The notes under the pieces: generated by a model
What the model was told of the DNA's origin: nothing
Seen by the model: the letters and a program-made list of their open reading frames with translations, nothing else
The model's database searches: none
Translations under genes and position numbers: made by a program
Origin: Paenibacillus glycanilyticus NBRC 16618
GTDB lineage: Bacteria > Bacillota > Bacilli > Paenibacillales > Paenibacillaceae
Reading direction: 5' to 3'
Assembly (NCBI RefSeq): GCF_004000805.1
Contig: NZ_BILY01000004.1
Coordinates: 185,890-249,889 of the forward strand
DNA: 64,000 bases
Shown here: positions 1-8,711 of the stretch, piece by piece
Layout: each line of letters begins with the position of its first letter
How positions within the stretch are numbered: the first letter of the stretch is position 1

Positions 1-180
1 CAACTGGCCGCCATGAGACATGGCAATTTCCAACGCCGAGGTCAAGTCGCTTCCGTCCACGTGAATATGCAGTCGGTTTCCCTCGTGCATTAACGGCTCG
101 TATCCAAGCTCCTGCAGGGTATCCCGCGCAAGCGCAGCGCTAAAGGAGTCAGCGAAATCAAATAAAATAGCCGAACTCAT
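1..180 (-). CDS. Partial hypothetical protein (N-terminal 60 residues)
   Basis: An open frame starts at ATG 180 (read leftward) and runs off the left edge of the window. A good ribosome site (GAAGGAGATG) lies just upstream of the ATG. The visible N-terminus begins MSSAILFDFADSFSAALARD and later contains HIHVDGSDLTSALEIA, which suggests a small alpha/beta fold. There is no signal peptide or membrane segment. I do not recognise the family. It is divergent from the PAS-HTH gene on the right. Confidence 0.6.
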   Translation of the reverse strand, partial: MSSAILFDFADSFSAALARDTLQELGYEPLMHEGNRLHIHVDGSDLTSALEIAMSHGGQL

Positions 181-374
181 CTTCTCATCTCCTTCGATAG
201 GCTTCCAATATATTAAGATTCCCTAACATTCCCCACTTTTATGAATGAAAGGTGTTGTCATTTCAACAAAACTTTATATAATTTAAGTTATACTCTTATA
301 CGTTAGGTTTATTTACACCATACGTCACATTAAAACAATATTCACATAATAACTCCCAGGAAGGTGACAAAATA

Positions 375-1262
375 ATGGAGAACGTGTTTTATTTGCTGGC
401 TGATCCGATGTTTATCGTCGAGCTTGAGCATAACCGATGGTATATACGTGACATTAATTATGCCTTTACCAAATTGACCGGATACAAAAAAGCGGAGCTG
501 ACCGATGCAGACCCTGACGGGCTGTTAAGAAGAGGCTTTACCTTCGGCGGACTTATGACCCAGCTTAGCGAGGATAACGAACAGTCGCTCGAACAGGAGT
601 TAATCTCCAAATCGACCGCCCCCATTCCCGTACGCTTTACCAGCCGCCGACTGCCCTCAAGCGAACAGACTTGCTTCATTATAATCTGCAAGGATTTGTC
701 GGAGGAAAAATACATCGAAGAATACGCGATGGATAACCAGGTTCTGATGAGCGTTGGAATATCCGAGCAGTTCCGAATCACAAACGCAACCCGCTATTAT
801 TCGCCCTTCAAACCAATCAATCTGGTGAATCAGTCCGTATTTGACCATATCGCGGACGAAAGCCGCAAACCTCTCCGCCGCATCATGGAATACGCGCGTG
901 CTCACGGCACTACCGAGCAGACCGATGTGAGGCTGTATCTCGGCGATCAGCTCCGGATGACAACCGTTATTATCAAACCCTTCTTCCACGGAAACAAAGA
1001 GTTCAAGGGTTATGTCGTTCTGCTGACCGGCACGCTTCAGTCGGTACGGGAAGAGGATGCCGCCTACAAGCTCCGCATGCTGATGCTGAGCAAAAACATT
1101 ACGGCTACCTCATTGGCGCAATCAACCTTAATTTCGCTTACGACCATCTCCAAAATCCGCAATGGCAAAATCAAAAAGCCCCAGCGTCTTACGGCCGAAT
1201 TGATAGCCGGAGAGCTGGGGGTGAAGCCGGAATCGATATGGAGCGGCTTTAAACGTTATTAG
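375..1262 (+). CDS. PAS-domain protein with C-terminal HTH
   Basis: A 295-residue cytoplasmic protein with no signal peptide. Residues ~1-110 read as a PAS fold (NYAFTKLTGYKKAELTDADP is typical of the PAS core). A second, weaker PAS-like segment follows at ~115-220. The last ~65 residues resemble a Cro/XRE-type helix-turn-helix (AQSTLISLTTISKIRNGK, then AGELGVKPESIW). This suggests a sensor-regulator that binds a small ligand and DNA, without a kinase domain. The ribosome site is GGAAGGTG upstream of ATG 375. It is convergent with the chemoreceptor gene and only 7 nt from its end. The ligand is unknown. Confidence 0.75.
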   Translation: MENVFYLLADPMFIVELEHNRWYIRDINYAFTKLTGYKKAELTDADPDGLLRRGFTFGGLMTQLSEDNEQSLEQELISKSTAPIPVRFTSRRLPSSEQTCFIIICKDLSEEKYIEEYAMDNQVLMSVGISEQFRITNATRYYSPFKPINLVNQSVFDHIADESRKPLRRIMEYARAHGTTEQTDVRLYLGDQLRMTTVIIKPFFHGNKEFKGYVVLLTGTLQSVREEDAAYKLRMLMLSKNITATSLAQSTLISLTTISKIRNGKIKKPQRLTAELIAGELGVKPESIWSGFKRY

Positions 1263-1269
1263 ACGATCG

Positions 1270-3000
1270 TTAGAAACGGAACTTCATAACCAAGTCGTTC
1301 AAGTCTTGAGCGATACCGGTCAAACCGCCTGCGGCAGATGCAATTTCTTCAGCCGAGGCGGTTTGTTTGTCCGCGCTTTGCGCTACTTCCCTGGCAATAT
1401 CGTAGGTACGGCGCGCGATTTCGGTCAGTTGATCAATAGAGGCGGACACCTCCTCCGAGCTTGCGGCAAGCTGCAAGGCAGCGGTCGCAACCTCGCCGAT
1501 TTTCCCGGACACTTCTCCTGCCGCGGTCGTAATTTGACGGAAGGAGCGGCCCGCCGCGTTTACTTTTTCCAGACCCTTTATCGTTTCCGCTCGGCTCGCG
1601 CTCATTTTTTGAACGGTGAGGATCATATCTTCCTTGATCATGCCTATTGCACCGGCAATATCGGAAACGGAGGCCGCCGTCTGGACTGACAGCTTGCGAA
1701 CCTCTTCCGCCACAACAGCAAAACCTTTTCCCGCTTCACCCGCTCTTGACGCTTCGATTGCCGCATTAAGCGCGAGCAGATTAGTCTGCTTGGATATAGA
1801 GCCGATAAAATCGGTGATCCTGCCAATGTTGTTCATGCGGCTCTCGAGCAGCGCGACATGCTCGGATGCTGACTGAACGGTGTCATCGATGTCCGTCATC
1901 GTCCGGACAGCTTCTCCTATTGCCTCCGCCCCTTCCTTCGCCTGCAGTTCCGCATTTGCCGACAGCTTTGTCGCGATAGAACTGCTTTCCGCAATTCGCT
2001 GCGTTCCATGAGCCATCTCTTCCGTTGAGCGGGAAATTTCCTCGAAGCTGTGGAGTTGCTCCTGCGAGCCCGATGCCGCTTCTCGGAACATAGCGGAAGC
2101 TTGCTCGACCGTGCCAGCATTTAGTTCGGAGGCCGCTAGCATCTCTTCCGAAGCCGCGGAGATGCTGGTTGATGCCGTCTGCACGCTTTGCATCGTGGTC
2201 CGCAGAGAGTCAACCATCCCTTGCAGCGCTTGCACCATAACCCCTATCTCGTCTCTGTTCCTTACCTTCGGAATAGCAACCGAAAGCGAGCCCCTGGCCA
2301 CTTCGGCTATAACATCCGAGGAGCGCTTGATTGGCAGGGAGATCGTCCGGCGCACGTAATAGAGCAGGGCGAGAACCAGAACAAGCGCGGCACCGAGACT
2401 CATGGCAATGGTCACTACCGCCTCGCGGTTAATCTTTTCGCTGGATTGCTCGGCAGCCTTCGCCCCTTCCTCATTAATCCGGATAAGCGTATTTATGTAA
2501 GACTGCATCGTACTGAAAGACTGCTCCGATGACATCAGGGAATCGCCGACCTGCTTCTCCTCCTCCAGATTGGAGTAACGGATGACATTCCGGTATAACG
2601 CCAGATAGGCCTTCCACTCCCCCTCCAGATTACGGGACAAATTCATGTCATCGCCCGATTTCGGAAGCGACATAAATTCCTGCAGCTTCTTTTGCAGAAC
2701 AACGATCGTATATTCGCCGTCTTCCTCCAGCAGCTTGCGCTTCAGCGGATTGCCTTCCCACGCCATCTTGTATTGGATGGTCAGCATATGCTCGTTCAGA
2801 TAATTGATTTCGTTAATGCTTTTGATATTAGCCAGCCACACCTGCGAGATCTCCTGCGCGTTGTTTGTCAACTTGCCCATCCGGTTAAAGCTGAGCGCGC
2901 CGTTCGCCGCCAAAATAATAACGATTGCAAGGAAGGATAACGTCAGCCTCTGGCTTACCGAGATTTTCCACTTCCATTTGTTTGTGAATGTTTGCGGCAT
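1270..3000 (-). CDS. Methyl-accepting chemotaxis protein
   Basis: A 576-residue chemoreceptor. A cytoplasmic N-terminus precedes TM1 (~19-39). A ~150-residue extracytoplasmic helical region of 4HB_MCP type follows, then TM2 (~195-217), a HAMP domain (~217-270) and a long signalling coiled coil. The hairpin tip contains [20 protein letters not shown], the classic MCP signature that contacts CheA and CheW. Start ATG 3000 has AGGAGGG upstream. The sensor domain has no obvious ligand motif, so the attractant is unknown. It stands alone, with no che genes nearby. Confidence 0.95.
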   Translation of the reverse strand: MPQTFTNKWKWKISVSQRLTLSFLAIVIILAANGALSFNRMGKLTNNAQEISQVWLANIKSINEINYLNEHMLTIQYKMAWEGNPLKRKLLEEDGEYTIVVLQKKLQEFMSLPKSGDDMNLSRNLEGEWKAYLALYRNVIRYSNLEEEKQVGDSLMSSEQSFSTMQSYINTLIRINEEGAKAAEQSSEKINREAVVTIAMSLGAALVLVLALLYYVRRTISLPIKRSSDVIAEVARGSLSVAIPKVRNRDEIGVMVQALQGMVDSLRTTMQSVQTASTSISAASEEMLAASELNAGTVEQASAMFREAASGSQEQLHSFEEISRSTEEMAHGTQRIAESSSIATKLSANAELQAKEGAEAIGEAVRTMTDIDDTVQSASEHVALLESRMNNIGRITDFIGSISKQTNLLALNAAIEASRAGEAGKGFAVVAEEVRKLSVQTAASVSDIAGAIGMIKEDMILTVQKMSASRAETIKGLEKVNAAGRSFRQITTAAGEVSGKIGEVATAALQLAASSEEVSASIDQLTEIARRTYDIAREVAQSADKQTASAEEIASAAGGLTGIAQDLNDLVMKFRF

Positions 3001-3222
3001 ATAAAGCCCTCCTCTGGACTTGCTCGATTATGATGTTAGTATATCTTACATGTAAATAACAACCAACTTCATAAGCATGCAGGAAATCCATGATTTTGCC
3101 GTATTTGCTCGCTTTTTGTCTGCGGCAGTTCAATTAGCGGATAAAAAGCAAAAGCTTTTAATCTTTTCCGCACAAGGTAAGATTCTAAGCCATGTTCATA
3201 AAAACCTATAAGCTCTAGAATT

Positions 3223-3254
3223 AAAAACAGCCTTGGCTATAAGCCAAGGCTGTT
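3223..3254 (-). terminator. Rho-independent terminator of the tatC operon
   Basis: A 13-bp perfect stem (AACAGCCTTGGCT with its complement, ATA loop) is followed on the minus strand by a T run. It lies 17 nt beyond the tatC stop codon. Confidence 0.85.
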
Positions 3255-3270
3255 AACAATAGAATAAACT

Positions 3271-4023
3271 TTATGCTCCGGAAACTTCCGCAAGAGCCGC
3301 GGCCTTTCTTTTTCCGTATACCATTCTTGAGAGCAGAACGCTAATCTCGTACAAAACCACCAGAGGAACAAATACCAGCAGATGGGAAATCAGCTCTGGC
3401 GGAGATATCAAGCTGGCTACGACGACTAGCACCAGATACGCGTATCTTCTCATTTTATGAAGAGCTTTGGGCGTCAGGATTCCAATCTTGGTCAGAAACA
3501 TAACGATAACCGGCAGTTCGAACGCAATAGCGAGCGGCAGCACAATATTGAACATAAACCCGAAATACTGAGCAACCCCATACGTCTCTACAAGCTCCAT
3601 GCTTTTTGTTATTTTGGAAGTGAAGGAGAAGCTCATCGGGAAAACCACAAAGTAACCGAAGGCCAGCCCTGTGAAGAAGCAGATCACGCTGTACGGCACA
3701 TACCGCAAAGCGGCGTTCCGCTCTCCGGGATGGAGCCCCTGCTTCACAAAGCCCCACAGCTGGTACAAAATATACGGCAGCGATACCGCCAAGGCGATTA
3801 CGAGCGCAACCGACATATACATGCGGATGCCGTCCCATGGCGAGAAAACGTTCCATGTCATTTCCGAGCCAGGCGGCACGCTTTTCAAATAACGAAGCAC
3901 TTTAGGCGATAGATATAGTCCCCCTCCAAGCGACAGCAGCACCACGATAAGAATCTTCCAGATCCGGCTGCGCAGCTCCGTCAAATGTCCAAGCAGCGTC
4001 ATAGTCTCCTCAATTCCCTTCAT
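3271..4023 (-). CDS. tatC: Twin-arginine translocase subunit TatC
   Basis: A 250-residue polytopic membrane protein, the receptor subunit of the Tat export machinery that recognises twin-arginine signal peptides. The N-terminal [10 protein letters not shown] motif is the conserved TatC cytoplasmic signature. About six hydrophobic segments follow, and [13 protein letters not shown] matches the first cytoplasmic loop. I chose ATG 4023 because it overlaps the stop codon of the upstream MerR-type gene as ATGA and has GGAAGG 10 nt upstream, so translation is coupled. A tatA gene and a twin-arginine substrate are encoded divergently nearby (from 4635), so this is probably a dedicated rather than housekeeping TatC. 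Confidence 0.95.
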   Translation of the reverse strand: MKGIEETMTLLGHLTELRSRIWKILIVVLLSLGGGLYLSPKVLRYLKSVPPGSEMTWNVFSPWDGIRMYMSVALVIALAVSLPYILYQLWGFVKQGLHPGERNAALRYVPYSVICFFTGLAFGYFVVFPMSFSFTSKITKSMELVETYGVAQYFGFMFNIVLPLAIAFELPVIVMFLTKIGILTPKALHKMRRYAYLVLVVVASLISPPELISHLLVFVPLVVLYEISVLLSRMVYGKRKAAALAEVSGA

Positions 4024-4250
4024 TCGCTGCACAACCTTCCGGGTTTTCTCAGCTCAAAGGTATGGAAGCCGTCCCTCAGCTTGTCGTTAATCTCCTTCAG
4101 GCGGTCAACATCGTCAAAAGAATATTTCCGTGCCCCGCCTTTGGTCCTCACCGGAAAAACCAACTGCTTCTCCTCGTAATATCGAATTTGTCTTTCCGTC
4201 AAACCAGTTAAGTCGCTAACGATTCCAATACCCATCACTTTGTCCTTCAT
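4020..4250 (-). CDS. GlnR/TnrA-like MerR-family regulator
   Basis: A 76-residue protein consisting almost entirely of a MerR winged [23 protein letters not shown] and [18 protein letters not shown] closely resemble the DNA-binding half of GlnR and TnrA, the nitrogen regulators of Bacillota. It lacks a long effector or glutamine-synthetase-binding tail, although the short C-terminus could serve. I chose ATG 4250 over the upstream GTG because GGGAGG lies 9 nt before it. It shares an ATGA overlap with tatC. A perfect TnrA/GlnR box lies 25 bp upstream, so it is probably autoregulated or controlled by genomic GlnR/TnrA. Confidence 0.85.
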   Translation of the reverse strand: MKDKVMGIGIVSDLTGLTERQIRYYEEKQLVFPVRTKGGARKYSFDDVDRLKEINDKLRDGFHTFELRKPGRLCSE

Positions 4251-4274
4251 CGTCACACGCCTCCCTAACGGTTA

Positions 4275-4291
4275 TGTAATGTTTTCTAACA
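4275..4291. promoter_or_regulatory. TnrA/GlnR box upstream of the regulator-tatC unit
   Basis: TGTAATGTTTTCTAACA fits the known consensus TGTNA-N7-TNACA at every fixed position. It lies 25 bp before the start codon of the GlnR/TnrA-like gene. That position, close to the start codon, favours repression or autoregulation. Confidence 0.75.
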
Positions 4292-4536
4292 TAAACTTCT
4301 TTGATTCGAAATATATCAGCGGTCTGTTTCTTCGTCAATGGGACCGATAGCCCTGATATGCTTGTTCGAATTAGATGAACCCAAACGAACAAAACGAACA
4401 TTCTTTGTGTTCAAATGCTGGAGTAGCCTGCGTTTTTATGAGATATGGAGTCTCTGCTCGCACCTATAAATGGTTATAATTACCTAATAATCTATTTTTG
4501 ATTGATTATTTTTATCTTAGTAATAAATTTTATTTA

Positions 4537-4553
4537 TGTAAGAGTTTCTAACA
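4537..4553. promoter_or_regulatory. TnrA/GlnR box upstream of the oxidase-RidA-tatA unit
   Basis: TGTAAGAGTTTCTAACA is a second perfect match to TGTNA-N7-TNACA. It lies 82 bp before the oxidase ATG, compatible with activation by a TnrA-type protein. It shares TTTCTAACA with the first box. The rest of the 384-bp divergent spacer (4251-4634) is AT-rich, with no further gene seen. Confidence 0.75.
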
Positions 4554-4634
4554 AAATGTTGGCGAAGGCTTGAAAAACCGTGCTACATTTCTTTCCGAGA
4601 CGAGCAAATCGATCAAGCGAAGGAGTTGACGGGC

Positions 4635-6239
4635 ATGGAAACAAAAGAGACGCCAAATGAACTGTCGCGCAGACAATTTCTGACGACGGTCGGCAAAATC
4701 GGCGGTGCCGCCGCCGTGTTTAGCGTAATGGGGACGATGGGGTTATTTTCGCCGGAGACGCTGAAAGCAGCGGAGTATGAGCCTCCATCCAGCTGGGATC
4801 TGAAAGGCACTAACCGATCGGGCAAAAAAGTCGTTATCCTCGGCGCTGGCGTCGCCGGCCTGACAGCAGCTTATGAGCTCGGCAAAGCTGGCTATAATTG
4901 TACGATCCTTGAAGCCCGCGCCCGTTCCGGGGGCCGTAACTGGTCCGTACGCCGCGGTACGACGGTAACTGAGCTTGGCGGACAAAAGCAGGTTGCGCGG
5001 TTTGATGACGGTATGTACCTGAATGCGGGTCCGATGCGTATCCCGCAGTTCCACGTCACAATGGATTACTGCCGCGAGTTCGGCATTGCGATGGAGCCGT
5101 TCAACAACGTCAACGAAAGTGCCTACTATTACAATGAAAACGTCGGAGCTTTGTCCGGTACCCGCGTCCGCAAGCGGGCGGCAAAGGCCGATGTAAGAGG
5201 CTACGTTAACGAGCTGCTCGCCAAATCCATCAATCAGCCTGGACTGGACCTTCCGGTTTCCACGGAGGAAAAGGAGAAAATCGTCGCTTATCTCCGCTCC
5301 GAAGGCAATCTCGACGCCGATCTTTTCTACAAGGGATCGTCCCGCGGCGGCTATAAGGATGAACCGGGTTCAAGGCTTGATGCCGGCGTTATCCGCGATC
5401 CATTCGAGATGAAGGCGATCATTAATTCCGGCTTCGGCAACTTCTTCGCAAGCGAGTACAGCTATGATCAGCAAATGATGATGTTCCATCCTGTCGGCGG
5501 CATTGACGCGATTCCGAAGGCTTTTGAGAAAAGGCTTGGCAACCGGATTAAATTCCACTCCGAAGTAACCGAGTTCAAGCATGTCGGAGATAAGGTGCAG
5601 GTGACCTATACCGACCTCTTGAACGGCGAAGCCAAGCAAATCGAAGGCGATTTCCTGATCTGTACGATTCCGCTCTCCGTTCTGAAGAACATCAAGCATG
5701 ATTTGTCTCCGGAGATGACCAAGGCCATCAACAACACGAAATATGCGAACGCGGGTAAAATCGGTCTGCAGTTCAAACGGCGGTTCTGGGAGGAAGACGA
5801 TCAAATCTACGGCGGCAATACGCTGACGAATATGGATATCTCATCGATCTATTATCCGCCAACGAATTATTTTGCGAAGAAGGGTCTGCTGCTTGGCTAC
5901 TATGCCCAAGGCGCCAACGCGGACAAGATCGGCGCGTTATCCTTCAAAGAACGCGAAGCGCATGCGCTTGAACAAGGCGGTAAAATTCACCCGCAATACT
6001 ATAACGAATTTGAATCTTCGTTCTCCGTGAACTGGAAAACGATCAAATACAACGAAGGCAGCTGGGTCTCCTACTCGGAAGACGACCGCAAGACCAACTA
6101 TCCGGTGCTCTGCAAGCCTGACCGCCGCGTCTATCTGGCAGGCGAGCATATCAGCTACATTACGGCCTGGATGGCAGGCGGCATTGAATCCGCGCGTTCG
6201 GTTGTTACCGACATTCACGAGCGCGTAATGAAGGAATAG
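4635..6239 (+). CDS. Tat-exported flavin amine/L-amino-acid oxidase
   Basis: A 534-residue flavoenzyme. The N-terminus carries a twin-arginine signal (SRRQFLTTVGKIGG, then a hydrophobic stretch), predicting Tat export in folded, FAD-loaded form. The dinucleotide-binding motif GAGVAGLTAAYELGKAGY is at ~68-85 and the second FAD motif SGGRNW follows. NAGPMRIPQ matches the GPMR loop of L-amino-acid oxidases, in which the arginine binds the substrate carboxylate. The C-terminal FAD motif VYLAGEHISYITAWMAGGIE is present. The reaction would be oxidation of an L-amino acid (or amine) to the imine plus H2O2. I chose ATG 4635 because AAGGAG lies 9 nt upstream; the TTG at 4626 would abut it. It is followed by a RidA-like gene and tatA. 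Confidence 0.88.
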   Translation: METKETPNELSRRQFLTTVGKIGGAAAVFSVMGTMGLFSPETLKAAEYEPPSSWDLKGTNRSGKKVVILGAGVAGLTAAYELGKAGYNCTILEARARSGGRNWSVRRGTTVTELGGQKQVARFDDGMYLNAGPMRIPQFHVTMDYCREFGIAMEPFNNVNESAYYYNENVGALSGTRVRKRAAKADVRGYVNELLAKSINQPGLDLPVSTEEKEKIVAYLRSEGNLDADLFYKGSSRGGYKDEPGSRLDAGVIRDPFEMKAIINSGFGNFFASEYSYDQQMMMFHPVGGIDAIPKAFEKRLGNRIKFHSEVTEFKHVGDKVQVTYTDLLNGEAKQIEGDFLICTIPLSVLKNIKHDLSPEMTKAINNTKYANAGKIGLQFKRRFWEEDDQIYGGNTLTNMDISSIYYPPTNYFAKKGLLLGYYAQGANADKIGALSFKEREAHALEQGGKIHPQYYNEFESSFSVNWKTIKYNEGSWVSYSEDDRKTNYPVLCKPDRRVYLAGEHISYITAWMAGGIESARSVVTDIHERVMKE

Positions 6240-6257
6240 ACAAAGGAGGAGCCTGTA

Positions 6258-6815
6258 ATGAAGATGACTGGAAAAATGAAAGTACTCGCCGGGGCGATTG
6301 TGATCTCCTGCCTCGCCGCAACGGCCAGCGTATACGCGGCGGTTACGCCTAATAAATACCCGCTCGCCCCTATTCACGAGCCTGAATTTTACGGCAATCC
6401 CTCTTCCGCGATCTCTAGCGCTGTAGCGATGCCGGCAGGCACGGCAACGTTCGAAACAAGCGGCACGGTCCCTTCCGTCGTGAACAAGGAAGGCAAAACG
6501 ATCTACGATCGTTACGGCGATACCGAAAAGCAAGGCCTCAGCGTCCTTAAAAATATCGAGACCCTGCTGAAAGAGCAAGGCCTCTCCATGAAGGACGTCA
6601 CGTATCTGCGCGTATACATAGCGCCCGATGCCGCAAAAGGAGGCAAGTTCGACTTTGACGGATGGAATAAAGCCTATGCCAAATACTTCAATACCAAAGA
6701 GAACCCCGTCAAAACGGCGCGTTCTACCGTTGGTGTCGCAAGCCTTGTCAACTCGGATTGGCTGATCGAGATCGAAGCCGTTGCCGCTTACCCAAGCAAT
6801 CATAACCAAGACTAA
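6258..6815 (+). CDS. Exported RidA-family (YjgF/UK114) protein
   Basis: A 185-residue protein with an N-terminal Sec-type signal peptide or anchor (VLAGAIVISCLAATASVYAA) followed by a Rid-type chorismate-mutase-like fold. Family features are VLKNIETLLKEQGLSMKDV and VTYLRVYIAPDA. ARSTVGVASL corresponds to the RidA arginine segment, and WLIEIEAVA is the last strand. RidA proteins hydrolyse enamines and imines to keto acids and ammonium, which are the direct products of the neighbouring oxidase. Most RidA proteins are cytoplasmic and ~130 residues, so the signal sequence is notable. It lies 18 nt downstream of the oxidase gene, with AAAGGAGG as ribosome site. Confidence 0.85.
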   Translation: MKMTGKMKVLAGAIVISCLAATASVYAAVTPNKYPLAPIHEPEFYGNPSSAISSAVAMPAGTATFETSGTVPSVVNKEGKTIYDRYGDTEKQGLSVLKNIETLLKEQGLSMKDVTYLRVYIAPDAAKGGKFDFDGWNKAYAKYFNTKENPVKTARSTVGVASLVNSDWLIEIEAVAAYPSNHNQD

Positions 6816-6863
6816 TTTTATTGGAGCTAAAATGCAAAATAACAATAGAATGGAGATGATCGT

Positions 6864-7049
6864 ATGCTTCAAAACGTTGGATTCCCTGGTCTTATGATGA
6901 TTCTTGTTGTCGTGTTGATCATTTTTGGTCCTTCCAAGTTGCCTGAGCTAGGCCGGGCCGTAGGCCGCACTCTTCACGAGTTCAAGTCGTCGGCGAAAGA
7001 ACTTGTCTCCGATACGAAGGAAGAAGTCGTATCCGAGAGCAAGTCCTAG
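6864..7049 (+). CDS. tatA: Twin-arginine translocase subunit TatA
   Basis: A 61-residue protein with the TatA layout: a short N-terminal transmembrane helix ([19 protein letters not shown]), the [14 protein letters not shown] hinge, and an amphipathic helix ending in an acidic, charged tail. TatA oligomers form the transient channel used by TatC. It is the last gene of the oxidase-RidA-tatA unit (gap 48 nt, ribosome site GGAGATGAT) and is followed by a strong terminator. Together with the divergent tatC it gives a minimal TatAC pair. Confidence 0.95.
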   Translation: MLQNVGFPGLMMILVVVLIIFGPSKLPELGRAVGRTLHEFKSSAKELVSDTKEEVVSESKS

Positions 7050-7054
7050 CATTT

Positions 7055-7097
7055 AGAGAGGCCGTACCCCTTCCTACCGGGTACGGCCTCTCTTTTG
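7055..7097 (+). terminator. Terminator of the oxidase-ridA-tatA operon
   Basis: A GC-rich hairpin (AGAGAGGCCGTACCC and its complement, loop around 7070-7078) is followed by TTTTG on the plus strand, 6 nt after the tatA stop. Confidence 0.88.
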
Positions 7098-7106
7098 TCC
7101 CAAACC

Positions 7107-7147
7107 AAAAAAAGAACCGTTCCTCCCGGTTAACCGGAAGAAACGGT
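7107..7147 (-). terminator. Terminator of the xylAB operon
   Basis: Imperfect stem read leftward (ACCGTTTCTTCCGG, TTAA loop, CCGGGAGGAACGGT) followed by a T run on the minus strand, 28 nt beyond the xylB stop. Confidence 0.8.
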
Positions 7148-7174
7148 ATCAACTCGCGTTATATGATGCGGTAA

Positions 7175-8671
7175 TTAACCGCGGTATGCAACAAGCTCTT
7201 CGTTCATGCCGCGCGTCTGCGCGTAAACCTGCTGGTAAATACGGAACAAACCTTTGTACGTCTCAACCGCTTCAGGCTGAGGCTCATACGAAGCCGCATG
7301 CTTCACGAATTGCTCCGCGCAAGCTTCCAGGCTGTCGAACCAGCCGCAGCCGTAAGCTGCGAGCATTGCCGCGCCAAGGCCCGGGCCTTGTTCATTCTCA
7401 AGCGCAACAACCGTTGCGTTAAAGATATCAGCCTGCATTTGCAGCCATACCGGATTTTGCGCGCCGCCGCCGATGGAAACCACTTTATCGACCGTTTTGC
7501 CAACGCTGCGGAACAGATCAACGGACTCGTTAAGCGAGAACGTGATCCCTTCCATTACCGCACGGGCAAAATGAATGCGTTCATGCGAGCCGTCTACGCC
7601 AATAAAGCTTGCGCGGATAGCCGGATCGGCATGAGGCGTACGCTCGCCAACGAGGTAAGGCGTAAAGATCAATCCGCCCGCACCCGGTTTTACTTCGCCT
7701 ACACCCTGCAGCATTTCGTCAAACGATTCGTTAGGTGCGAAGGTTTTCTTGAACCAGCTCAGGCTGTAGCCTGCAGCAAGCGTTACGCCCATCGCATAGA
7801 AGGAATTTTCTTTGCCGTGATTGAAGAAATGGACCTTGCCTTGGAAGTCTTTGTCCTTGTCATTCTCGTAAGCGAGAATAACGCCCGAAGTACCAATACT
7901 CGACAATGTGAGTCCTTCGGACAGGATGCCAGCGCCAATCGCTCCGCAAGCATTGTCGGCGCCGCCGGCAAATACTTTTGTCGAGGACTGAAGCCCGGTG
8001 CGTTCCGCAATCTCAGGCAGCAAAGTGCCTACGAGACCATGGGATTCTACCAGCGGCGGGCAGAAGCTAGAAGGAAGGCCAAACGCGGCAAGCACGTCAC
8101 CACTCCATTCTTTCCCCGCTACATCAAGAAGCAAAGTGCCCGCAGCATCGGAATAATCCATATGCAGCTCGCCAGTCAGAGCATAACGAACATAGTCCTT
8201 CGGCAGCACAAACAGCTTCGCTTGCTCGAACGCTTGCGGCTCGTATTGACGAACCCACAGAATCTTCGGCAGCGTGAAGCCTTCAAGCGCCGGGTTGCGG
8301 GTAATGCCAAGCAGCTTGTCGCCAAGCGTGCGCTCGATCTCGCGGCATTGCTCCGTTGTACGCGTATCGTTCCACAGGATTGCGTTGCGTACAGGCTTGT
8401 TCTCTGCGTTCAGCAGTACAAGGCCATGCATCTGCCCGGAGAAGCTGATGCCTTCAATCTGGTCGGCAGCGATGCCATTGGATGAAGCAAGTTCGTTTAA
8501 AGCTTCGATTGTAGCTTGAACCCAGTCCTCCGGCTTTTGCTCGCTCCAGCCGGAATGCTCGTGGAACAGCGGATAGCTGCGGGATGCTTCCGCAGCTACC
8601 GTTCCGTTCTTGTCAACGAGCAATGCCTTTACGGCACTTGTGCCTAAATCTATACCAACTACATAACTCAT
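7175..8671 (-). CDS. xylB: Xylulokinase
   Basis: A 498-residue FGGY-family sugar kinase that phosphorylates D-xylulose to xylulose-5-phosphate for the pentose phosphate pathway. The N-terminal phosphate motif YVVGIDLGTSAVKALLV, the family signature region MEGITFSLNESVDLFR, and the ATP-binding VSIGGGAQNPVWLQMQADIF are all present. I chose ATG 8671 because GGGAGG lies 9 nt upstream; an in-frame ATG at 8677 is only 3 nt from it. It lies 40 nt after xylA on the same strand, so the two form a xylAB operon controlled by the xylO and cre upstream of xylA. Confidence 0.96.
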   Translation of the reverse strand: MSYVVGIDLGTSAVKALLVDKNGTVAAEASRSYPLFHEHSGWSEQKPEDWVQATIEALNELASSNGIAADQIEGISFSGQMHGLVLLNAENKPVRNAILWNDTRTTEQCREIERTLGDKLLGITRNPALEGFTLPKILWVRQYEPQAFEQAKLFVLPKDYVRYALTGELHMDYSDAAGTLLLDVAGKEWSGDVLAAFGLPSSFCPPLVESHGLVGTLLPEIAERTGLQSSTKVFAGGADNACGAIGAGILSEGLTLSSIGTSGVILAYENDKDKDFQGKVHFFNHGKENSFYAMGVTLAAGYSLSWFKKTFAPNESFDEMLQGVGEVKPGAGGLIFTPYLVGERTPHADPAIRASFIGVDGSHERIHFARAVMEGITFSLNESVDLFRSVGKTVDKVVSIGGGAQNPVWLQMQADIFNATVVALENEQGPGLGAAMLAAYGCGWFDSLEACAEQFVKHAASYEPQPEAVETYKGLFRIYQQVYAQTRGMNEELVAYRG

Positions 8672-8711
8672 TGACATAATCCTCCCGTTGCCTAAGTTAT
8701 TTCCCAGCTAA

